53,001 bases of DNA. Source: Streptosporangiaceae bacterium. GTDB taxonomy: Bacteria > Actinomycetota > Actinomycetes > Streptosporangiales > Streptosporangiaceae. The stretch spans positions 1 through 53,001 of the forward strand of contig JAICWX010000015.1 in NCBI GenBank assembly GCA_025934635.1, written 5' to 3'. Below, one piece after another: positions 17,577-24,567 of the stretch. The position numbers were made by a program, and so were the translations under genes. The first letter of the stretch is position 1, and each line of letters begins with the position of its first letter. The notes beneath the pieces are model-generated. The model was not told the origin of the DNA. It saw nothing but the letters and a program-made list of their open reading frames with translations, and searched no databases.

Positions 17577-18959
17577 TCACGATGACTGCGACTTCATCGT
17601 CTTCTCCAGCGTGGCCGCCGCCTGCGCTGGCGTGGCCGAGCCGGCTCCCACCGTGGTCGAGGCCACGCCGATGGCCTGCTGGAGGGTCGCGCTGACCAGG
17701 GAAAGCCGCGGCTCGGAACTGCTCGCGGTGGAGGCGATCAGCTTCTGGAGATTGGGACGCCCGACGGCGTCGCTGACCAGCTTGACCGTCGCCCAGTCGG
17801 GCTGGATGCTCGTTACCGACGGGATGTCGTTCAGCAGGTTCGCTACCGTCTGCTGGCCCGCCTTGGACGTGGTCAGCCAGACCGCGAAGGTCGTGGCGGC
17901 CGCCTGATGGCCGGACTTGCGGTTCACCGCGATGCCGTAGTCGGCGTCGCCGAACATGGTGGCCGGGTTCCCGGCACCCGCTACGTCCGGGAAGGGGATC
18001 GCGACCAGCGTGAACGGCTTGGGATCGCCGACCCCGGCCGCGGAGATCGCCGCCGGCATGCCCGCCTGCGTGGCGTACTGCATGTACCAGGTGCCCATCA
18101 TGACCATTGCGTACTTGCCCGACATGAAGTCGTTGCTCGCGTCCGGGTACTGCTGCACGCCGAGCGCGCCCGGCTCCATGATCCCGTCGGTGAACATCTG
18201 CTTCCAGATCGTGAGGGCCTTGACGATGGTCGGGTTGTCCCACGACAGCTGCCCCTTGGACGCCTTGGTCCAGACCCCGGGCTGCACGCTGTCCGCGATC
18301 TCCTGCAGCGTGTCCTGATTGAACGCCACCTGTCCGGCGCCCTGCACGAAGCAGCCGACGCCGTGCTGCTTGAACACCGAGCAGACGTGTGCCCAGCTGG
18401 CCAGGGTGGTCGGCGGGGTCAGCCCGTACTTGCTGAACAGATCCTGGTTGATCCACAAGTTGCCGGCGAAGGTCGAGCCGATCGGCAGCGCGGCCAGCTT
18501 GCCGCCGGACGTGGTCAGCCCGGCCGGGCCGATCGGCGCGATCTTCGACTTCCAGCCGGGCCCCAGCGCCTTGGCGATCGCCGGCGCGATGTCGGTCGTA
18601 TCCGGTGCCAGCTCGGCGATGGAGCCGATGCCGCCGCCGGGGGCCACGTCGAAAACGTCCGGCCCGACCGACGACGCCAGGGCCGGGCGCATGGCCGCGT
18701 CGTACCCGGCGATGGTGAGCGCCTTGAACGTCACGTGGATGTGGGGATAAGCCTGGTTGAAGGCCTTGATGTAGGTCTCCGCCCCCTCGTTCGTGGGCGT
18801 CCAGCCCCACCAGGTGATGCTGCCCGACGTAGCGGAACCGCTGGCGCCCGCGGAGGAGCCGCCAGTCCCGCACGCGGTCAGGGCCAGGGCGGCGGCGAAT
18901 GCGGTCACGGCCACGGGCAGCAGCCGGCGCCGGCGGCGCGATTCCGGTGATCTCATCAT
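17577..18959 (-). CDS. sugar ABC transporter substrate-binding lipoprotein
   Basis: This is a CUT1-type solute-binding lipoprotein of 460 residues. The signal peptide ends in the lipobox LTAC. It shows TWWGWTPT, GCFVQG and GVQQYPDASNDF, and the ATPAQAAATL tail shared with the SBPs at 4350 and 19720. Start: the ATG at 18965 is only one base from GGAGG, whereas the tandem ATG at 18959 is well spaced, so 18959 is preferred. It has no permease genes beside it; the following gene is an epimerase. Most likely it feeds the permease pair at 5796-7541 or one elsewhere in the genome. It diverges from the tautomerase remnant and the SBP at 19720. Confidence 0.9.
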   Translation of the reverse strand: MMRSPESRRRRRLLPVAVTAFAAALALTACGTGGSSAGASGSATSGSITWWGWTPTNEGAETYIKAFNQAYPHIHVTFKALTIAGYDAAMRPALASSVGPDVFDVAPGGGIGSIAELAPDTTDIAPAIAKALGPGWKSKIAPIGPAGLTTSGGKLAALPIGSTFAGNLWINQDLFSKYGLTPPTTLASWAHVCSVFKQHGVGCFVQGAGQVAFNQDTLQEIADSVQPGVWTKASKGQLSWDNPTIVKALTIWKQMFTDGIMEPGALGVQQYPDASNDFMSGKYAMVMMGTWYMQYATQAGMPAAISAAGVGDPKPFTLVAIPFPDVAGAGNPATMFGDADYGIAVNRKSGHQAAATTFAVWLTTSKAGQQTVANLLNDIPSVTSIQPDWATVKLVSDAVGRPNLQKLIASTASSSEPRLSLVSATLQQAIGVASTTVGAGSATPAQAAATLEKTMKSQSS

Positions 18960-18986
18960 GTGCATGCCTCCGGGGAACGCTTGTCA

Positions 18987-19013
18987 CGCTGCCCGTGAGG
19001 TCGACCGGGAGCG
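18987..19013 (-). promoter_or_regulatory. stem-loop in SBP leader
   Basis: On the minus strand CGCTCCCG pairs with CGGG-C-AGCG (one bulged C) around a 10-nt loop. It sits between the operator at 19043 and the SBP start, and ends 27 nt before the ATG at 18959. It corresponds in place to the stems at 4231 and 19579. Confidence 0.35.
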
Positions 19014-19042
19014 CGCTGTTCGGCTGCAACCTTCCGAAAAAC

Positions 19043-19057
19043 TCCGAAAATTTAGAA
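19043..19057. promoter_or_regulatory. putative LacI operator
   Basis: TCCGAAA-A-TTTAGAA is an imperfect dyad of the TTCGAAA-N-TTTCGAA type. It lies about 23-37 nt downstream of the start inferred from the promoter at 19087-19115. Confidence 0.5.
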
Positions 19058-19086
19058 CAGGCAACTGAAATGCTTCCCTGGCCGCA

Positions 19087-19115
19087 AGTAGATCGCTGGC
19101 CTTTGCAGATGTCAA
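19087..19115 (-). promoter_or_regulatory. putative promoter of the SBP-epimerase operon
   Basis: Minus strand: TTGACA (19115-19110), 17 bases, TCTACT (19092-19087). These are the same two hexamers as in the promoter at 3926-3955, which serves a paralogous SBP gene. Confidence 0.55.
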
Positions 19116-19198
19116 GCATCTGGCTGTGATCGCTGCTCTACTGGACGAACTGGCCGCTCTGCATGCTGAGTTCAGGTCGGCAACAAGTCAGATAAACG

Positions 19199-19213
19199 TT
19201 CGAAATTTTCGAG
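19199..19213. promoter_or_regulatory. strong LacI operator dyad
   Basis: TTCGAAA-T-TTTCGAG: 14 of 15 bases as in the perfect site at 14931. It lies 84 bases upstream of the minus-strand promoter and 40 bases before the tautomerase remnant, so it may once have controlled that gene or may act as an auxiliary site. Confidence 0.6.
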
Positions 19214-19252
19214 ATTAGCGATGACGCCACGGAATCGGAACCGGAGGAAGCC

Positions 19253-19401
19253 ATGCCGCTCGTCCAGGTCGATCTGCCCCGGCCGCTCTACGCGGAGATG
19301 CGAACCCAGATCAGCGACGAGTATCCATCCGGCGTTCACCCGACGCGCTGGACATCCCGGCGGACGACAAGTTCCAGGTCTTCCGCCTGCCGGAAGACTA
19401 G
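19253..19401 (+). pseudogene. frameshifted tautomerase (4-oxalocrotonate tautomerase-like) remnant
   Basis: A good ribosome site (GGAGGAAG) precedes ATG 19253. The frame begins MPLVQVDLPRPLYAEM with the Pro2 of tautomerases, then runs out of register. A second frame gives IHPAF and a third gives ALDIPADDKFQVFRLPED up to TAG at 19401. Together they read as the N-terminal half of a tautomerase-superfamily protein with two frameshifts. The rest of the gene (about 80 residues in the longer family members) is absent or unrecognisable. A functional short peptide from the first frame alone is unlikely. Confidence 0.65.
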
Positions 19402-19440
19402 TACGCGGGATGCCCGCACGGTGAGTGCCGACCGATAGAT

Positions 19441-19455
19441 TCAGAAAATTTCGGA
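19441..19455. promoter_or_regulatory. putative LacI operator
   Basis: TCAGAAA-A-TTTCGGA is an imperfect dyad lying 15 bases upstream of the -35 box of the plus-strand SBP promoter at 19470. A further degenerate site (CCGAAAAGTCGAAAT, 19530-19544) lies about 25 nt after the inferred start. Confidence 0.45.
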
Positions 19456-19469
19456 TATCAAATTGAAAC

Positions 19470-19499
19470 TTGACCGCTGATGTAAGGCCGAGTTAGCGT
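19470..19499 (+). promoter_or_regulatory. putative promoter of the SBP/GH-like operon
   Basis: TTGACC (19470-19475), 18 bases, TAGCGT (19494-19499). The -10 is weak. The place fits operator-like sites on both sides and a leader of about 215 nt. Confidence 0.35.
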
Positions 19500-19578
19500 G
19501 CGAATACGTCCTCATCAGGTAGTTCCTGACCGAAAAGTCGAAATCTGCAAATGAGCACGGAAGCCACATAGAACCTCC

Positions 19579-19613
19579 GGCTACGCATCGAGCGGCGGTA
19601 CCGATGCGTAGCC
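19579..19613 (+). promoter_or_regulatory. perfect 12-bp stem-loop in SBP leader
   Basis: GGCTACGCATCG (19579-19590) and CGATGCGTAGCC (19602-19613) are exact reverse complements with an 11-nt loop. It ends 106 nt before the SBP start, like the 16-bp stem ahead of the paralogous SBP at 4350, yet the two stems have unrelated sequences. Confidence 0.5.
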
Positions 19614-19719
19614 CTCCGCCGCGGTCAGCGGGCACGCCGGCGTTCACAGCGCCGGTCCCGACCGGGCCCGCGCAGAGCGCGCGTCCCTGGCGGCAGGCGG
19701 CCGCTCACACGACGGGAGA

Positions 19720-21126
19720 ATGATGATGTCGAGGCACCCCAGAACACGGCGCCGTGCCCGCTGCGCCCTGGCTGCGGCGGTCACGGGCATCGCCGCCGTC
19801 GGCCTCGCCGCCTGCGGGGGCAGCGGAGCATCCGGCGGGACCGCGGCCGGCGCGGGAGGCCCGGCCACCTCGGGCACGGTGAACTGGTGGGGCTGGAGCC
19901 CCAGCGCGCAGGCCGCGAAGGCGGACATCGCCGAGTTCAACAAGGTCTACCCGAACATCCACGTCAACTACAAGCTGCTTCCCGTCACCGGCGTGGCCGC
20001 CGCCATGCGGCCCGCGCTGGCCTCCGGCGCCCTCGGACCTGACGTCTTCAACGTCACCCCGGGCCCCGAACTGACCAGCTGGGGCGGCTTCGCGCTCGAC
20101 CTCAGCTCCGCGGTGAGCAAGGCGCTCGGGGCGGACTGGAAGTCCAAGCTCGCCGCGGGCGGCATCGACACGCTGACCACGAGCAGCGGCAAGTACGCCG
20201 CGATCTCGCTCGGGTCGATCTTCGCGGGGACCCTGTGGATCAACAAGGACCTGTTCGACCAGTACCACGTGTCCCCGCCGACGACGCTGGATGAGTGGGT
20301 CAGCGACTGCAAGGTGTTCAAGGCACACGGCGTCGGCTGCTTCGTCCAGGGCGTCGCCTCGCTCGGCTTCAGCCAGGACACGCTGCAGGAGATCGCGGAC
20401 AGCGTCTCCCCCGGCACCTGGACCGAGGCCACCGAGGGCAAGACGAAGTGGACCAACCCCGCCTTCTTGCAGATGCTCACGATCTGGAAGTCCCTGTTCA
20501 GCAACGGCATCATGGAGCCCGGCGCGCTGGCCGTCCAGCAGTACCCGGACGCGAGCAACGACTTCCTCTCCGGCAAGTACGCCATGATCGAGATGGGCAC
20601 CTGGTACACGCCGAACGCGACCAGGACGGGCATGACGGACGCGCTGTCGGCGGCCGGGGTGAGCAACCCGAAGCCGTTCACCGCCATCCCGATCCCGTTC
20701 CCGAACGTGGCCGGACCGGGGCACAAGGGCGGCTACTACTTCGGCGAGTCGGACTTCGGCCTCGCGGTCAACAGCAAGTCGAAGGTCAGGAACGCGGCCA
20801 CCACGTTCGTCACCTGGATGACCACCAGCAAGGAGGGCCAGCAGCTCGTCGCCAACGAGCTCAACGATTTCCCCTCGCTCAAGGGGATCAACCCGGACTG
20901 GAAGTCGATCGCGCTGGTCGACCAGCCCGTCCAGCTCCCGGTGATCTCCCAGCTGATCGCGCAGACCGGCGCGGTGACCGAGCCGCGCGAGGCGCCCCTC
21001 AACGCCCAGATGCAGCAGGCGATCCAGGTCGCGGCGACCACGGTGGCGGCGGGCCAGGCTACCCCGGCCCAGGCCGCGGCGACCTTGCAAAGCTCGGCGG
21101 AGCAAGCCGGCGTGAAGTTCGGCTGA
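19720..21126 (+). CDS. sugar ABC transporter substrate-binding lipoprotein
   Basis: This is the third paralogous CUT1-type binding lipoprotein, 468 residues. The lipobox LAAC is near residue 31. It carries VNWWGWSP, GCFVQGV and AVQQYPDASNDF, and the ATPAQAAATL tail. Three tandem ATG codons begin the frame; given GGGAG at 19714-19718 the second or third (19723/19726) is better spaced than the first. No permeases accompany it. The next genes are an uncharacterised glycoside hydrolase-like protein (17-base gap) and an epimerase, so the operon encodes capture, cleavage and modification but not the channel. Ligand unknown; the binding-site segment differs from the other two paralogues, suggesting another oligosaccharide. 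Confidence 0.92.
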   Translation: MMMSRHPRTRRRARCALAAAVTGIAAVGLAACGGSGASGGTAAGAGGPATSGTVNWWGWSPSAQAAKADIAEFNKVYPNIHVNYKLLPVTGVAAAMRPALASGALGPDVFNVTPGPELTSWGGFALDLSSAVSKALGADWKSKLAAGGIDTLTTSSGKYAAISLGSIFAGTLWINKDLFDQYHVSPPTTLDEWVSDCKVFKAHGVGCFVQGVASLGFSQDTLQEIADSVSPGTWTEATEGKTKWTNPAFLQMLTIWKSLFSNGIMEPGALAVQQYPDASNDFLSGKYAMIEMGTWYTPNATRTGMTDALSAAGVSNPKPFTAIPIPFPNVAGPGHKGGYYFGESDFGLAVNSKSKVRNAATTFVTWMTTSKEGQQLVANELNDFPSLKGINPDWKSIALVDQPVQLPVISQLIAQTGAVTEPREAPLNAQMQQAIQVAATTVAAGQATPAQAAATLQSSAEQAGVKFG

Positions 21127-21143
21127 CCCCGGGAGCGGCATCG

Positions 21144-23240
21144 ATGCAGCGCGGCGTCTACTTCGACGGCTGGTACCCCCGGCAGCACAACTACCATCCC
21201 AGCCTGCCGGCCCGCCGGCTGCGCATGATCGACGACCTCGCCGATATGCGGGCCACCATCTTGGTGTGGTCCGCACTCGGCGGGGGGTCGATCGCCTTGC
21301 CCTACCTCGAGGAGGAGGCGTTCGGCGAGATCCCGGCGCGGTTCCGCCTCTACGGCTTCGTCAACGACTCGGAATTCATCAGCGCGTGCGCCGCGCGGGG
21401 CATCGAGGTCCTCGGGATCGTCTTCGAGTGCCAGGGCTGGGAGTTCCCGGTCGAGTACGGTCCTGGCGGCGAGCTCCTCACGTTCAACGAACCGCGTGAC
21501 GCGGGCCGCCGCGGCTGGGCCGGGCTGCGCGAGTTCACGCAGGGCACCGGGCCGGGGAACTGGAGGCCGTTCGGGCACTATTTTCCCGCTGGCCTCAGGA
21601 ACAGCCTCGGCGAGCCGGTCACCGACCTGTGGGCGGAATGCGCCTCCCGCGACCTCGAGGGCAACCCGCTGCACGCCACCTGGGTCGAGGCACCCGACCG
21701 CGAGCACCAGGCCTACTGCATGGACCGCAACAACCCGGCCTGGCGCGAGTACCTGAAGGCGGTCATCAGGATCCAGGTCGACGCCGGCGTGGCCGGCGTC
21801 CAGCTGGACGAGTCGGAGACGCCCATGGGGGCGATGCGCTACGGCGGCTGCTTCTGCCGGGACTGCGTCGCCCAGTTCCGGGCGTACCTCCAGCGCGCCG
21901 CCCCGGCCGACCCGCAGCTGGCCGGCCTGGACCTGGACACGTTCGACTACCGGGCGTTCCTGCTCGAGCGCGGCTTCAAGGCCGGCGACTCCCCCCGGAC
22001 CATGCCGCTCTACCATCATTTCTGCCAGTTCCTGGTCGAGGCGATCGTCACGACGTACCGGGAGATGGCCGGCTACGTGCGCGAGTGCGCCGCGTCGGCC
22101 GGGCGCAGCGTCAAGGTGGCGGGCAACTTCTTCAACTGCTCGCCCGAATACGACGCCATGGTCGCGGCCAGCGATCTGCTCGTCACCGAGATGCGGATAA
22201 CCGGCTCCCGGCAGCCGTGGTGGTTCCGCCACGCCGCCGGGTTCAGCCAGGGCAAGGACGTCCTGGTGGTGGAGAATCCCTATGGCGGCGTCATCCCGCA
22301 GCTGGTCAGCGACCTCAACCAGGGGAAGGGCTACGACCGGTTCCGGCTTTCGGTCTACGAGGGCGCGGCCATGGGGACGTGCATGACCCTGCCCTACGGG
22401 TCCTGGCTCGGCAGCGAGATCGAGGATTCCTACTGGGCGCCGAAGATCCTCACCGACGAGGCCGGGCAGTTCCTGGAGTCCGTTGACGGCCTGCGGTCAC
22501 GCGTCTCGGCCAACGAGGTCGGCGTGCTGTACTCGGTCGCGGCGAACCTGCGAGCGGAGATCGACAGCGGCAAATGGGACGACCCGGGTAAGCCCTTCAG
22601 CCCCGCCGCGGGGGCCGTCCCGCCGACCGGATACTGGGATGCCATCGAGGGTCTCAGCGGCGACTGCGTCCCCTTCGACTGCGTCATCCTGCCCGATGAG
22701 CGGTACCGGGACAACGACATCACGGCTTCGTCCCTGGCCCGGTACCGCACGGTCGTCGCCGCGGGCTGCCGGCACGTGTCCGAAGCGCAGCACCGCGCGG
22801 TGCGCGCGTACCTGGACGGCGGAGGCACGGTGGTCATCGCCGGCGACTACGCGCTCAACCTGCCCGGGCCGATCCGGCAGCAGGTCATTGCGCACGGCGG
22901 CGCGCGCATCGCGGGGTCGGGCTCACTGACCAGCCAGGTAGGCGACCGGCAGGTGCTCTGCGAAGGAGGAGGGACGCTGGCCGTCAACCTGGACGCGATC
23001 AGCGCGTCCGAGTCGGCGCTCCACATCGTCAACTACGCCTTCAGCCGGGATGAGGACGCCTGCATCCCGCGCCAGCCCCTGCCCGTCGCGGTGCGCGCGC
23101 CTCATCCCGTCGGCACGGCCACGGTCTACGCGCCGGGCCGCCCACCGGAGCGGATCGCGGTCGCCCGCGACGGATCACGCGCACGCATGGTCATCCCGCG
23201 GCTGGATGTCTATGCCGTCGTCCGGCTGATGGCGGCATAG
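21144..23240 (+). CDS. uncharacterised glycoside hydrolase-like protein (TIM barrel + GATase-like domain)
   Basis: This is a 698-residue cytoplasmic protein (no signal peptide). The first ~420 residues look like a GH-A clan barrel: a central GVQLDESET (D222, E223, E225) in the place of catalytic acids, and a Cys set C236, C238 and C241 (GGCFCRDC) as in GH42-like and 'hypothetical glycosyl hydrolase 6' proteins. Residues ~455-600 resemble the GATase-like trimerisation domain (VGVLYSV; VVAAGCRHVSEAQ; GGTVVIAGDYAL), and a small beta domain ends the chain. The start at 21144 follows GGGAG by eight bases; the frame is open upstream inside the SBP gene but that is not coding. I recognise the fold, not the substrate; no characterised relative can be named with confidence. 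Confidence 0.7.
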   Translation: MQRGVYFDGWYPRQHNYHPSLPARRLRMIDDLADMRATILVWSALGGGSIALPYLEEEAFGEIPARFRLYGFVNDSEFISACAARGIEVLGIVFECQGWEFPVEYGPGGELLTFNEPRDAGRRGWAGLREFTQGTGPGNWRPFGHYFPAGLRNSLGEPVTDLWAECASRDLEGNPLHATWVEAPDREHQAYCMDRNNPAWREYLKAVIRIQVDAGVAGVQLDESETPMGAMRYGGCFCRDCVAQFRAYLQRAAPADPQLAGLDLDTFDYRAFLLERGFKAGDSPRTMPLYHHFCQFLVEAIVTTYREMAGYVRECAASAGRSVKVAGNFFNCSPEYDAMVAASDLLVTEMRITGSRQPWWFRHAAGFSQGKDVLVVENPYGGVIPQLVSDLNQGKGYDRFRLSVYEGAAMGTCMTLPYGSWLGSEIEDSYWAPKILTDEAGQFLESVDGLRSRVSANEVGVLYSVAANLRAEIDSGKWDDPGKPFSPAAGAVPPTGYWDAIEGLSGDCVPFDCVILPDERYRDNDITASSLARYRTVVAAGCRHVSEAQHRAVRAYLDGGGTVVIAGDYALNLPGPIRQQVIAHGGARIAGSGSLTSQVGDRQVLCEGGGTLAVNLDAISASESALHIVNYAFSRDEDACIPRQPLPVAVRAPHPVGTATVYAPGRPPERIAVARDGSRARMVIPRLDVYAVVRLMAA

Positions 23241-24161
23241 ATGAAGATCATGGTGACCGGCGGGACGAGCTTCATCGGGTGCCACGTCGTCAGGCGCCTG
23301 GCCGGCGAGGGACATGAGGTGACTATCCTGGCCCGCGATCCGGCCAAGGTGCCCGCGCTGCGCTCGCTCGCGTCGGTCGGGCTCGTGCCCGGCACGCTCA
23401 CCTCGGCGGCGGTCATCGAGGAGGCATTGCGCGGCCAGGACGCGTGCATCCACATCGCGCTCGGCTGGGGCGACGACGCGGTCGGCATGGCGGAGGCCGA
23501 TACGCTGCCCGCCATCCGCATCTTCCAGGCCGCGGCCGACCTGGGTGTCCGTCACCTCATCTACACCTCCTCGGTGGCGGTCTTCGACAGCGAGGCAGGC
23601 TGGTACGCCGACACGGACCCGCCCCGGCCGGCCCGGTTCTACGGTGCCACCAAGGCGGCCACGGAGGTGTACCTGCTCGCCCTGGCCGGGGAACGCTCGC
23701 TGCGCGCCAATGTGATCCGGCCCGGCTACACCTTCGCGAATCCCGCCATCCCGGGGGCGCCCATCCAGAGCATGCCCGAACTGCCGGAGATCGCCCGCAA
23801 GGCGGCGCAGGGCGAGCCCATCACGGTCACCAGGAACGCCGGCCTGCAGTTCATCTGGGCCGAGGACCTGGCCAGGGTCTACTCCGCGGTACTCGGCTCG
23901 GCAGTCAACCGGGCGATGTTCACCGCGCTGAGCCCTGACTTCATCACCTGGGAACAGATCGCCCGGTGGGCCGTGGAGCTCTCCGGCTCGGCCAGCGAGG
24001 TCACCGTCGCGGCCGCGGACCCCACCGCGGGCCGGATCCGCTATGACGTCTCGGCGATCGGCCGCGAGTTCGACCTCCGGTTCAACGCCACCGGGCCGCT
24101 CAGAGCCCATCTCGGCTACCTGCTCCAGACCTTCGGCCGCGAGGTCCGGGAGGTACCCTGA
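23241..24161 (+). CDS. NAD-dependent epimerase/dehydratase family protein
   Basis: This is an extended SDR of 306 residues. MVTGGTSFIGCHVVRRL binds NAD, SSVAVFD holds the catalytic Ser and YGATK is the YxxxK motif. Its ATG immediately follows the stop of the glycoside hydrolase-like gene with no gap, so the two are translationally coupled and likely act in sequence. It is only distantly similar to the epimerase at 16475, which is also partnered with an SBP. Its last codons run straight into a monooxygenase remnant, which suggests the gene end marks a recombination point. Confidence 0.87.
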   Translation: MKIMVTGGTSFIGCHVVRRLAGEGHEVTILARDPAKVPALRSLASVGLVPGTLTSAAVIEEALRGQDACIHIALGWGDDAVGMAEADTLPAIRIFQAAADLGVRHLIYTSSVAVFDSEAGWYADTDPPRPARFYGATKAATEVYLLALAGERSLRANVIRPGYTFANPAIPGAPIQSMPELPEIARKAAQGEPITVTRNAGLQFIWAEDLARVYSAVLGSAVNRAMFTALSPDFITWEQIARWAVELSGSASEVTVAAADPTAGRIRYDVSAIGREFDLRFNATGPLRAHLGYLLQTFGREVREVP

Positions 24162-24552
24162 CCTGACCACCCGCGGTTTCCCGAACCTGTTCGTCATCAC
24201 CGGGCCGCAGAGCCCGTCCGTGCTGTCCAACATGCCCGTCGCGATCGAGCAGAACGTGGAGTGGATCGCCGGCCTCATCCAGTACATGCGCGCGCACGGC
24301 CTCGACGTGGCCGAGCCCGCCCAGGAAGCCGAGGACAACTGGGTCGAGCACCACAACCAGGTCGCCGCGGCCACCCTGCTGCCCGCGACGGACTCCTGGT
24401 GGATGGGCGCCAACATCCCGGGCAAGCCGCGGACGCTGTACCCGTACGTGGGCGGGGTCGGCCCGTTCCGCGTCATCTGCCAGGAGGTGGCGGAAAAGGG
24501 TTACGAAGGCCTCGAGCTCACCCCGCAGGAGGCGGCGTCGCCAGCGGGGTGA
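24160..24552 (+). pseudogene. C-terminal remnant of a Baeyer-Villiger (flavin) monooxygenase
   Basis: From 24160 an open frame reads LTTRGFPNLFVITGPQSPSV and continues with a SIEQ-like AIEQNVEWIA and WWMGANIPGK to TGA at 24552. These are the conserved closing segments of cyclohexanone/phenylacetone-type Baeyer-Villiger monooxygenases. Only about 130 of ~540 residues remain; the FAD- and NADPH-binding halves are missing. The match begins exactly where the epimerase gene ends, and there is no start codon of its own. The convergent esterase at 24568 is the kind of enzyme that often accompanies such monooxygenases. Confidence 0.85.
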
Positions 24553-24567
24553 GCAACTGGCCTCGAA

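Noticed and set aside
20295..21143. Upstream extension of the GH-like gene into the SBP gene
   Set aside because: The frame is open but lies over a real SBP in another frame; ATG 21144 with GGGAG gives a normal N-terminus.
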